Counted from the stretch's first letter, positions 1-5,109 are shown. The stretch is 6,370 nucleotides of DNA from Candidatus Kaiserbacteria bacterium RIFCSPHIGHO2_02_FULL_54_11b (GCA_001781275.1 MFLH01000038.1:1-6370); one strand, 5' to 3'. Notes: generated by a model not told the origin, from the sequence alone. A program made the numbers and translations.

Positions 1-617
1 CAGCGACCATACTCGGAATATACACTCGTACCATCGCCGTCCTCTCGATCGCCGCATACGCCTACAGTGCGCTCATACTCGGCCCATACGTCCTCACCTA
101 CACCGATCATCTGGGCGGATACATGCTGCTTCTTATCCTCGGCGCCGGTTCGTGGTCGCTTGAGAATCTGCTGCACAGAGGGTACCTTCGTCCGTCGGTC
201 CGATCACGCCTGCAGGTCTTTGTGCCCTTCGCCTTCCCCGTAATGCGCATGCTTTTCGGCTTTGGGGTCATGTTTGCGGCTGTGTACGCAAAATTCATCC
301 ACAGCGAGCTAGCGCTCAATGTGGTGACCCAGTACCATCTGACCGATTATTTCCCGTTCGAGCCCCTTTTTATCGTGCTCGGCGCGCTCATCGTCGAATT
401 CCTCGCCGGTCTCATGATTTTTTTCGGGGTCGCGGTACGGTGGACCGGACTCTTCCTCATATTCTGGCTTACCCTCTCGCTTCTCTACTTCCAGGAAGCC
501 GTGTGGCCGCACATCATTCTCCTTGGGCTTGGCCTCGCCATTTTTTGTCACGGATACGATCGCTACTCGCTCGAAGGACGATTTTTCAAGAAACACGGAG
601 CAGAGCCTGTGCTATAG
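1..617 (+). CDS. DoxX-like multi-spanning membrane protein, 5'-truncated by the window
   Basis: The frame is open from the window edge (first full codon at 3) to TAG at 615-617, so 204 C-terminal residues are visible and the true start lies upstream. The protein is strongly hydrophobic, with about six likely membrane segments: roughly residues 10-30, 38-50, 76-96, 120-142, 146-162 and 168-183. The C-terminal half resembles DoxX/MauE-type four-helix proteins: an Arg-Met-Leu-Phe-Gly-Phe-Gly start to a helix, a Glu followed by Leu-Ala-Gly in the third helix, and a helix starting Trp-Pro-His. The N-terminal half looks like a second, diverged hydrophobic unit. DoxX relatives are linked to membrane redox processes, but a precise role cannot be assigned. 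The neighbouring flavin reductase and the nearby disulfide-forming pair fit a redox setting, though this is inference. An internal ATG at 123 is not the natural start, because the hydrophobic sequence continues upstream. Confidence 0.75.
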   Translation, partial: ATILGIYTRTIAVLSIAAYAYSALILGPYVLTYTDHLGGYMLLLILGAGSWSLENLLHRGYLRPSVRSRLQVFVPFAFPVMRMLFGFGVMFAAVYAKFIHSELALNVVTQYHLTDYFPFEPLFIVLGALIVEFLAGLMIFFGVAVRWTGLFLIFWLTLSLLYFQEAVWPHIILLGLGLAIFCHGYDRYSLEGRFFKKHGAEPVL

Positions 618-618
618 T
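610..618 (+). promoter_or_regulatory. Extended -10 promoter for the FMN reductase gene (leaderless)
   Basis: TG-C-TATAGT reads as an extended -10 element (TG at 610-611, hexamer 613-618). It overlaps the stop codon of the upstream membrane protein. The ATG at 625 begins 6 nt after the hexamer, about where transcription would start, and there is no Shine-Dalgarno. No clear -35 is visible, which is common for extended -10 promoters. Confidence 0.55.
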
Positions 619-624
619 CGGCCC

Positions 625-1164
625 ATGAACATCCTCGTCATCTACGGCAGTTTGCGTGAAAAGTCTCTCAACAAGGCGCTGGCACGCGCGCTGGGGAAAA
701 ATCCGCCGGAGGGCATGACCATAGAGCTCGCCGGAGTCGGCGATCTGCCGCTGTACAACAACGACATGGAGCCGACGTTCCCTAAAGTTGCCACCGACTA
801 CAAGGTCAAGATACGCTCCGTGGACGGCATAATCATCGTGACACCGGAATACAATCGCTCGATACCTGGGGCTCTAAAAAATATGTTTGATTGGACCTCC
901 CGTCCGTATGGCGATAACGCGTGGAAAGGAAAACTTGTCGGTGTCGTTGGCGCGGCGTCGGGCAATATCGGCACCGCGCTCGCGCAATATGACGTGAAAA
1001 AAGTGTTGGCATACCTCGACGCGCACATCATGGGTCAGCCGGAGTTCTACCTCAATGGGAGCGATAAATTTGATGCAGATATGAATCTCACGGACGAAAA
1101 GACAAAAGAGCACGTCACAAAATACCTCGCTGCGTTCAAAGCACACGTCGAGAAAATGTCCTAA
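625..1164 (+). CDS. NADPH-dependent FMN reductase (flavodoxin-like fold)
   Basis: The product is 179 aa, the normal size for the NADPH-dependent FMN reductase family (cytosolic flavin or quinone reductases using NAD(P)H). The N-terminus is a beta strand followed by the phosphate-binding loop Gly-Ser-Leu-Arg-Glu-Lys-Ser (residues 8-14). The family signature Thr-Pro-Glu-Tyr-Asn-Arg-Ser-Ile-Pro-Gly-Ala-Leu-Lys-Asn lies at residues 73-86, followed by Asp-Trp. A Gly-rich strand and loop (104-117, Gly-Val-Val-Gly-Ala-Ala-Ser-Gly) completes the flavin site. The frame is open further upstream to 523, but that stretch overlaps the preceding gene. The ATG at 625 gives the exact family N-terminus and sits just after an extended -10 box. 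The gene lies 7 bp after the DoxX-like gene and may be read from both promoters. Physiological substrate unknown: FMN, quinone, azo dye or metal reduction are all possible. Confidence 0.9.
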   Translation: MNILVIYGSLREKSLNKALARALGKNPPEGMTIELAGVGDLPLYNNDMEPTFPKVATDYKVKIRSVDGIIIVTPEYNRSIPGALKNMFDWTSRPYGDNAWKGKLVGVVGAASGNIGTALAQYDVKKVLAYLDAHIMGQPEFYLNGSDKFDADMNLTDEKTKEHVTKYLAAFKAHVEKMS

Positions 1165-1694
1165 CGTTTTCGAACAAAAAGCATCAACACAACAAGGAAG
1201 CCGAAGAGGGTGGCGGCCATGAGCGGGAACGTGATGTAGTTGAATTCAAAGATGATGCGCTGTGCGCAGCTGATCCCCTCCGTGACTGCCGGACACGGCA
1301 GCACCCCCGCAGGTACCATCTGGAGCGCGTGCTGATAAAGCGCTATGCCGGCGCCAATCACCGACAGCGCTATCGAGTAGTCTGCGATGCGCACATCCCG
1401 CTTCCAGAGCGCGACGGCGAAAAGAACGACTTGCGGATAGAGAAATGCTCTCTGCCACCAACACAACGGACATGGTAGAAAACCAAGCACCTCTGAATAG
1501 TAGAGTGTAAGCCCGGAGCCAAGAGCCGCGAGGAAAAACGCAAGAGGCATCCCCCACTGCACCACCGACTCGGAGATTTCTCTCAGGAAGGCGTATCGCG
1601 AACGAAGGAAATATATTGCGAGCAACATCGCACCTCCAAGCTGCATCGCGAGTGTACCAAGTGCTAGAGAATAGTTGAGTGTTTCAGTCGACAT
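1161..1694 (-). CDS. dsbB: DsbB/BdbC-type disulfide bond formation membrane protein
   Basis: This is a 177-aa polytopic membrane protein of the DsbB/BdbC family, which reoxidises an extracytoplasmic thioredoxin-like partner and passes electrons to a membrane acceptor, classically a quinone. The first redox pair is Cys75-Pro-Leu-Cys78 followed by Trp-Trp-Gln-Arg, the family hallmark. The second is Cys134 and Cys143, in a loop beginning Pro-Ala-Gly-Val-Leu-Pro-Cys-Pro. Membrane segments lie near residues 10-30, 47-67, 82-97, 103-123 and 154-174. The family normally has four, so the N-terminal segment looks like an extra one. The ATG at 1694 follows the stop of the thioredoxin-like gene by 1 bp, so the two are surely one operon and partners. 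The TAG stop overlaps the TAA of the convergent flavin reductase (three bases, 1161-1163, lie in both genes), leaving no room for a terminator between them. Confidence 0.92.
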   Translation of the reverse strand: MSTETLNYSLALGTLAMQLGGAMLLAIYFLRSRYAFLREISESVVQWGMPLAFFLAALGSGLTLYYSEVLGFLPCPLCWWQRAFLYPQVVLFAVALWKRDVRIADYSIALSVIGAGIALYQHALQMVPAGVLPCPAVTEGISCAQRIIFEFNYITFPLMAATLFGFLVVLMLFVRKR

Positions 1695-1695
1695 G

Positions 1696-2076
1696 CTACT
1701 GAGGCAGGGGGCATCCGGAGTATTGGGAAAGTTCCTGCAGTGTGCGCTCGCCTGTCAGCGTCGTCGTCGAATTCGCAAAGGTCCATGTCGGATACTGTTG
1801 GACGCCTTTGTCTTTGCAAATCTGCAGCTGACTCTTCCCGTCCGGAGTTGAGCACTCGACGTAGGGCAAAAGCCGCGCAGCGCTGCCAAACATCTTTTTT
1901 GTAGCCTGACAATGCGGGCACCAGAATGCACCATAGAACACGGCGCCGTTGTCTTTCAAACACTGCGCGAAGGGATCGAGCTTGCTCGGAGCCGCACGTA
2001 CAAAGAAGGACGCTCCGATACCAGCGACGATGAGCGCGATAATGATGACCCAAAATATGATGACGCCGTTTTTCAT
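1696..2076 (-). CDS. Membrane-anchored thioredoxin-like oxidoreductase (VKOR-type Trx domain)
   Basis: The product is 126 aa. Residues 5-26 form a single hydrophobic segment that should anchor it, with the rest outside the cytoplasmic membrane. The thioredoxin-like domain carries Phe-Trp-Cys53-Pro-His-Cys56, a redox CxxC with the DsbA-type dipeptide Pro-His, and a cis-proline candidate in Gln-Tyr-Pro96-Thr-Trp. Further cysteines at 39, 75, 87 and 122 and the pattern 'Phe-Ala-x-Cys-Leu ... Tyr-Gly-Ala-Phe-Trp-Cys-Pro-His-Cys' match the small thioredoxin domain fused to VKOR in many bacteria and plants. Here it stands alone and is paired with a DsbB-like gene instead. It probably oxidises cysteines in exported proteins and is recycled by the DsbB-like neighbour. 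The frame could start further upstream at 2112, but ATG 2076 gives a clean anchor sequence and sits just after a -10 box. Confidence 0.88.
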   Translation of the reverse strand: MKNGVIIFWVIIIALIVAGIGASFFVRAAPSKLDPFAQCLKDNGAVFYGAFWCPHCQATKKMFGSAARLLPYVECSTPDGKSQLQICKDKGVQQYPTWTFANSTTTLTGERTLQELSQYSGCPLPQ

Positions 2077-2082
2077 GGAGGA

Positions 2083-2088
2083 ATGATA
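2083..2088 (-). promoter_or_regulatory. -10 box for the thioredoxin-like/dsbB operon
   Basis: TATCAT on the minus strand ends 6 nt before ATG 2076. The sequence just before the ATG on that strand is TCCTCC, the reverse of a Shine-Dalgarno, so a leaderless mRNA is likely. No clear -35 is seen. Only 28 bp separate this start from the divergent VIT-like gene. Confidence 0.4.
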
Positions 2089-2091
2089 CAA

Positions 2092-2097
2092 TACAAT
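2092..2097 (+). promoter_or_regulatory. -10 box for the VIT-like gene (leaderless)
   Basis: TACAAT at 2092-2097 is preceded by an overlapping second TACAAT at 2087-2092. It ends 7 nt before ATG 2105, which would put the transcript start at or next to the start codon. There is no Shine-Dalgarno on this strand close to the ATG. Confidence 0.45.
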
Positions 2098-2104
2098 CCT
2101 TGCT

Positions 2105-2620
2105 ATGAACACCCCCTTAGAAGAAGTCGAGAAGGCGCTGCATATCGAGGACGTCGACCGCTCCTTTCTCCTCAGAGTTGTCCAGCCGGGGCTTATCGGG
2201 CTTATGGACGGGTCGATCTCGACCTTGGCCCCTCTTTTTGCCGCCGCCTATGCAACTGGCAATCCGCACGTTGCATTCCTTATTGGTACGTCAGCTGCCG
2301 TTGGCGCCGCGATCTCGATGGCATTCGCCGAAGCACTCTCGGATACCGGAGAACACACCGGACGCGGACACCCCTTTGTTCGTGGCGGCATCGTAGGGGC
2401 TATGACCTTCGTCGGCGGCATCTTACACACGCTGCCCTTCCTCATATCGAACCTCGCCGCAGCCCTGTATCTTGCGTACCTTGTCGTAGGTCTCGAGCTC
2501 GTTGCGATCGCCTACATCCGGTACCGCTATTTCAAGATGAGTTTTTGGCTCTCGGTCGTACAAGTGGTTTTCGGCGGCGCTCTCGTATTTACCGCAGGAC
2601 TCCTCATCGGCAGCGCATGA
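2105..2620 (+). CDS. VIT1/CCC1-like membrane transporter (putative Fe2+/Mn2+)
   Basis: The 171-aa product has five likely membrane helices (about 22-50, 54-78, 92-115, 117-140 and 147-170), the count typical of the VIT1/CCC1 family. Helix 1 carries Gly-Leu-Ile-Gly-Leu-Met-Asp-Gly-Ser-Ile-Ser-Thr (residues 29-40), matching the family's Asp-Gly helix. Helix 2 carries Ala-Ile-Ser-Met-Ala-Phe-Ala-Glu-Ala-Leu-Ser (69-79), matching the conserved 'Ser-Met-x-x-x-Glu-x-x-Ser' stretch. Known members move Fe2+ or Mn2+ out of the cytosol, by proton exchange in plant VIT1. The loop between helices 2 and 3 (residues 80-91) is short, so the cytosolic metal-binding insertion of plant VIT1 is absent. The loop does hold Asp, Glu and two His residues. 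The gene is divergent from the disulfide operon, with its ATG directly downstream of a -10 box. The metal is inferred from the family only. Confidence 0.78.
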   Translation: MNTPLEEVEKALHIEDVDRSFLLRVVQPGLIGLMDGSISTLAPLFAAAYATGNPHVAFLIGTSAAVGAAISMAFAEALSDTGEHTGRGHPFVRGGIVGAMTFVGGILHTLPFLISNLAAALYLAYLVVGLELVAIAYIRYRYFKMSFWLSVVQVVFGGALVFTAGLLIGSA

Positions 2621-2652
2621 GCGCAAGCCCAATAGAGTGCATCCGCGTTGTT

Positions 2653-2712
2653 GCGGAGCCTCGGCGATTTCCTCACCGTACACATGTACGGCTCAAAAAT
2701 CGCTTTCTCCGC
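2653..2712. repeat. Long compound inverted repeat (hairpin) in a convergent spacer
   Basis: The 139-bp spacer 2621-2759 holds no recognised gene. Three nested pairs of arms share one centre. GCGGAG (2653-2658) pairs with CTCCGC (2707-2712), GCGATTT (2664-2670) with AAATCGC (2697-2703), and CCGTACA (2676-2682) with TGTACGG (2685-2691) around CA. Internal loops separate them: 5 against 3 nt outside, 5 against 5 inside. A further small hairpin (TCCGC/GCGGA, 2642-2657) overlaps its left edge. No T-run follows on either strand, so it is not a classical intrinsic terminator, although it sits between two converging genes. Confidence 0.6.
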
Positions 2713-2759
2713 GCCTAGCGTCTGCACCCTCTTGGTCTCGCGTTCAGAATATTTCGTCT

Positions 2760-3158
2760 TTATCGGTGTGTTTTTGCAGGACACTTACAGCCCACCGGCC
2801 TGATGAATTCGTCGAAATATTCAGAATCGTAATCGATGGTTAGCTCCTCCCCTTTTTTGATATCTCGTATCGCATAGATCATGATGCGATCGCCTTCGAT
2901 CTCTGCCTCGGTATTGGGCTCGCATGAATGATTGATGTAGCGAGCAGTATTGCTGCGCGGTGAACCGTCGATCGTCCATTGCTCATTTATCTCAAAGAGG
3001 TACCGCGATGTCATCTCATCTGCGACTTTTGTCGGGATCTTTGTGCCGGTGTACTCGAGGATAAAGTCTCCCTTCTTGATAGGAAGCGCGGCAAAGAGTC
3101 CCTCCCCCGTCCCGGGCCTTGATCTATGGATTTGGAAACGTGCATCTATCGTTTTCAT
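2760..3158 (-). CDS. SET-domain protein (putative lysine methyltransferase)
   Basis: The 132-aa product is essentially a bare SET domain. Visible motifs are Gly-Thr-Gly-Glu-Gly-Leu-Phe-Ala (16-23, N-terminal AdoMet contact), Asn-His-Ser-Cys-Glu-Pro-Asn (76-82, the pseudoknot motif), and Glu-Leu-Thr-Ile-Asp-Tyr-Asp (105-111, with the catalytic tyrosine). Gly-Cys-Lys-Cys (123-126) looks like a reduced post-SET zinc site: two cysteines remain, and the usual third downstream cysteine is missing. SET proteins transfer methyl groups from AdoMet to protein lysines. Bacterial targets are mostly unknown and none can be named here. The frame extends to a TTG at 3167, but that lies inside the -10 box, so ATG 3158 is preferred. 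The gene is divergent from hisS across a palindromic promoter. Confidence 0.88.
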   Translation of the reverse strand: MKTIDARFQIHRSRPGTGEGLFAALPIKKGDFILEYTGTKIPTKVADEMTSRYLFEINEQWTIDGSPRSNTARYINHSCEPNTEAEIEGDRIMIYAIRDIKKGEELTIDYDSEYFDEFIRPVGCKCPAKTHR

Positions 3159-3166
3159 GGAGGCCA

Positions 3167-3172
3167 AGTATA
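3167..3172 (-). promoter_or_regulatory. -10 box for the SET-domain gene
   Basis: TATACT on the minus strand ends 8 nt before ATG 3158, again a leaderless arrangement without a Shine-Dalgarno. It abuts the outer end of the left arm of the hisS/SET inverted repeat. No matching -35 is visible. Confidence 0.5.
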
Positions 3173-3215
3173 ACCCCTTACCACTTTTGTACTATACTCA
3201 AAAGTGGTAAGGGGT
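3173..3215. promoter_or_regulatory. 17-bp perfect inverted repeat between divergent promoters (candidate operator)
   Basis: The left arm (3173-3189, ACCCCTTACCACTTTTG) and right arm (3199-3215, CAAAAGTGGTAAGGGGT) are perfect reverse complements around a 9-nt centre, TACTATACT. The outer ends abut or overlap the -10 boxes of SET (3167-3172) and hisS (3215-3220), so the repeat covers both -35 regions. No T-run follows either arm, so a terminator is unlikely. This arrangement fits a dimeric regulator acting on both genes, a cruciform, or a mirrored promoter. The function is inferred. Confidence 0.65.
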
Positions 3216-3220
3216 ATAAT
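3215..3220 (+). promoter_or_regulatory. -10 box for hisS
   Basis: A perfect consensus TATAAT ends 7 nt before ATG 3228, so the hisS mRNA probably begins at or near its start codon. No -35 consensus is seen at the normal spacing, because that position falls in the centre of the inverted repeat. A second -10-like TATACT lies at 3193-3198. Confidence 0.65.
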
Positions 3221-3227
3221 ACGACAC

Positions 3228-4490
3228 ATGTCAAAACGCGAAAAACTCTCGACCGAAAACTACAAGGGTGTCCGCGATTTCTACCCCGAGGACCAATTCA
3301 TCCAGCGATACCTGTATGAACACATGGAGCGTGTCTGCGAGCTTTTCGGGTACGAAGAATACAGCGCGTCACTTCTCGAACCGGCCGAACTCTACCGCTC
3401 AAAAACATCCGAAGAGATCGTAAATGAACAGACCTACACATTCATGGACCGCGGTGGCCGCGAAGTGACATTGCGTCCGGAGATGACACCGACTCTGGCG
3501 CGCATGGTAGCCGCGCGGCAACGCGACATTCCGCTGCCTGCACGCTGGTATTCCATACCCAATGTCTTCCGCTACGAGCGACCGCAGAAGGGACGCTTGC
3601 GTGAACACTGGCAGCTGAATGCCGACATCGTGGGCGTCGAAGGTGTCGAAGCCGACGCAGAGATCATTGCCGTCGCCCACGGCATCATGCGCTCTATGGG
3701 AGCCGACGAGCGCAATTTCGAGATACGGGTATCGGACAGGCGCATCCTCGATGCGATCTATCATTCTGTTGGAATCGCGAAAGAATACACTGGCAACGTC
3801 ACCCGCCTTTTGGACCGCCGAGCGAAAATAGACGATTTTGAGAAAGAACTTACGACGCTCATCGCGCATGAAGAGAAAGCGGTGCGGCTCATTGAAGAGC
3901 TCGAGAACATCACCTCCACGGCATACCTCGAGGAGCTGCGTGTGGCGCTTGAGCACTTGGGAGTGCGCAACATGGTGGTGGATACCTCGATCACGCGGGG
4001 GTTTGATTACTACACGGGCATGGTATTTGAAGTATTTGATACCGATGAGAGCAATCGAAGATCGCTTTTTGGTGGCGGCCGCTACGATAATCTTCTCTCG
4101 CTTTTTGGTGGCGAACCGATCCCCGCCGTCGGATTTGGTATGGGCGACGTCACCGCACGGGATTTTCTCGAGGCCCACAACCTCCTGCCGAAATACGCGC
4201 CATCGACCGAGCTTATGATATGCATCGTCGAGCCCGAAGCCACATCGCACGCCGTGCAACTCGCTCAGGGGCTGCGGCGTGAAGATGTGACAGTCGCGGT
4301 GAATTTTTCCGGGCGGCGCCTCGGCGACCAAATACGAAGTGCTGATAAAATGAAGGTGCCTTTTGTGATCGCGATCGGGGCAAAAGAGCGCGACCTTGGC
4401 CGCTACACGGTAAAGAACCTCGCGACGGGGGGCGAGATGACGCTTTCCGCCGACGGCATCGCGGAACACCTTTTTAGTTCGCTGGGCTAG
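3228..4490 (+). CDS. hisS: Histidine--tRNA ligase (HisRS)
   Basis: The 420-aa class II aminoacyl-tRNA synthetase charges tRNA-His with histidine, using ATP, in the cytosol. The N-terminus has Lys-Gly-Val-Arg-Asp-Phe-Tyr-Pro (13-20). Thr-Leu-Arg-Pro-Glu-Met-Thr-Pro (81-88) precedes motif 2, Phe-Arg-Tyr-Glu-Arg-Pro-Gln-Lys-Gly-Arg-Leu-Arg-Glu (114-126). The histidine-specific signature Arg-Gly-Phe-Asp-Tyr-Tyr-Thr-Gly lies at 257-264. Motif 3 is Gly-Gly-Gly-Arg-Tyr-Asp (282-287) with Gly-Phe-Gly-Met-Gly (302-306). A C-terminal anticodon-binding domain follows from about 326 to the end. The length is normal. The frame could start at GTG 3204 (8 extra residues), but that lies within the inverted repeat and upstream of the consensus -10, so ATG 3228 is chosen. 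The exonuclease-like gene begins 8 bp after the TAG and is probably co-transcribed. Confidence 0.98.
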   Translation: MSKREKLSTENYKGVRDFYPEDQFIQRYLYEHMERVCELFGYEEYSASLLEPAELYRSKTSEEIVNEQTYTFMDRGGREVTLRPEMTPTLARMVAARQRDIPLPARWYSIPNVFRYERPQKGRLREHWQLNADIVGVEGVEADAEIIAVAHGIMRSMGADERNFEIRVSDRRILDAIYHSVGIAKEYTGNVTRLLDRRAKIDDFEKELTTLIAHEEKAVRLIEELENITSTAYLEELRVALEHLGVRNMVVDTSITRGFDYYTGMVFEVFDTDESNRRSLFGGGRYDNLLSLFGGEPIPAVGFGMGDVTARDFLEAHNLLPKYAPSTELMICIVEPEATSHAVQLAQGLRREDVTVAVNFSGRRLGDQIRSADKMKVPFVIAIGAKERDLGRYTVKNLATGGEMTLSADGIAEHLFSSLG

Positions 4491-4498
4491 TCTCTTGC

Positions 4499-5074
4499 AT
4501 GAGAGTTGTAACATTTGATATTGAGACGGCGAATTGGATGTCGGACATCGGCTCGTCGGACCCGTCCGACCTGACTGTAGCAATCGTCTGCATTCACGAT
4601 TCGGAGACCGATTCCTACTCGAGCTACCTCGAATCCGAGCTTTCGCAGATGTGGCCAATACTCGAGCGCACAGATGTGCTTGTTGGATACAATTCCAACC
4701 ACTTCGATATCCCCCTTTTGAATAAATACTACCCCGGCGACCTCACGCGGATAAAGAGCCTCGATATCATGCAGGAAGTCTATGGGACTATCGGCCGGCG
4801 GTTGAAGCTCGATTCGATAGCGGAAGGCACGCTTGGAGAAAAGAAAAGCGCCTCGGGTGCGCAATCGCTCCAGTGGTGGCGCGCCGGTGAGATAGAAAAA
4901 GTGCGCGCGTACTGCCTTCGCGACGTCGAGATCACGAAAAAAATATTCGACTACGCACTCGAAAAAGGCTCGCTCAAGTACCAAGAGCTCGGTCGCGCCC
5001 GCGAATTCAAGCTCGACACCTCCAAGTGGCTTACGGGGACCGGTGGTGGGATGACCTTTACGCTGGGTTTATAA
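4499..5074 (+). CDS. RNase H-fold 3'-5' exonuclease-like protein (DEDDy type)
   Basis: The 191-aa product has the acidic residues of a DEDD exonuclease: Phe-Asp7-Ile-Glu9-Thr in ExoI, Asn-x-x-x-Phe-Asp70-Ile-Pro (66-72) in ExoII, and Tyr138-Cys-Leu-Arg-Asp142 in ExoIII, the Tyr-x3-Asp spacing marking the DEDDy subtype. It resembles the ribonuclease H-like domain of YprB-type and PolB-exonuclease-related proteins. It is a single domain with no polymerase or helicase attached. DEDDy enzymes remove nucleotides from 3' ends of DNA or RNA using two metal ions; the substrate here is unknown. The gene begins 8 bp after hisS with no Shine-Dalgarno. A weak TAGTCT at 4488-4493 could be a leaderless -10, but read-through from hisS is the simpler view. 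Confidence 0.82.
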   Translation: MRVVTFDIETANWMSDIGSSDPSDLTVAIVCIHDSETDSYSSYLESELSQMWPILERTDVLVGYNSNHFDIPLLNKYYPGDLTRIKSLDIMQEVYGTIGRRLKLDSIAEGTLGEKKSASGAQSLQWWRAGEIEKVRAYCLRDVEITKKIFDYALEKGSLKYQELGRAREFKLDTSKWLTGTGGGMTFTLGL

Positions 5075-5080
5075 CTCGGC

Positions 5081-5109
5081 TTGACCAAGAGAGCCCTTGT
5101 ACGTAGGCT
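5081..5109 (+). promoter_or_regulatory. Candidate promoter for the phosphatidyltransferase gene
   Basis: TTGACC (5081-5086, five of six to the -35 consensus) and TAGGCT (5104-5109, three of six to the -10 consensus) are 17 bp apart. A start near 5116 would give a leader of roughly 65 nt. The leader contains a CGGGC/GCCCG hairpin (5121-5134), and TTGTAC/GTACAA arms (5097-5102, 5137-5142) enclose it. The weak -10 keeps confidence low. Confidence 0.4.

Noticed and set aside
2653..2712. attC-like integron recombination site
   Set aside because: The nested imperfect hairpin suggested it, but the RYYYAAC/GTTRRRY end motifs are missing and no integrase or cassette array is present.
1912..2718. A 268-codon plus-strand frame across the thioredoxin-like and VIT-like genes
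   Set aside because: It runs antisense to one well-supported gene and out of frame through another. Its product is Arg- and Cys-rich without motifs. Only its last 33 codons, from ATG 2617, are worth noting.
3173..3215. Intrinsic terminator or T-box leader for hisS
   Set aside because: No T-run follows the stem on either strand, and the consensus -10 of hisS lies immediately downstream of the repeat, so the stem is not in the hisS leader. There is also no T-box specifier structure.
3399..4658. A 419-codon open frame antisense to hisS
   Set aside because: Its sense strand encodes a complete HisRS with all class II motifs. The antisense product is rich in Arg, His and Cys with no recognisable domain, typical of a shadow frame in GC-rich coding DNA.
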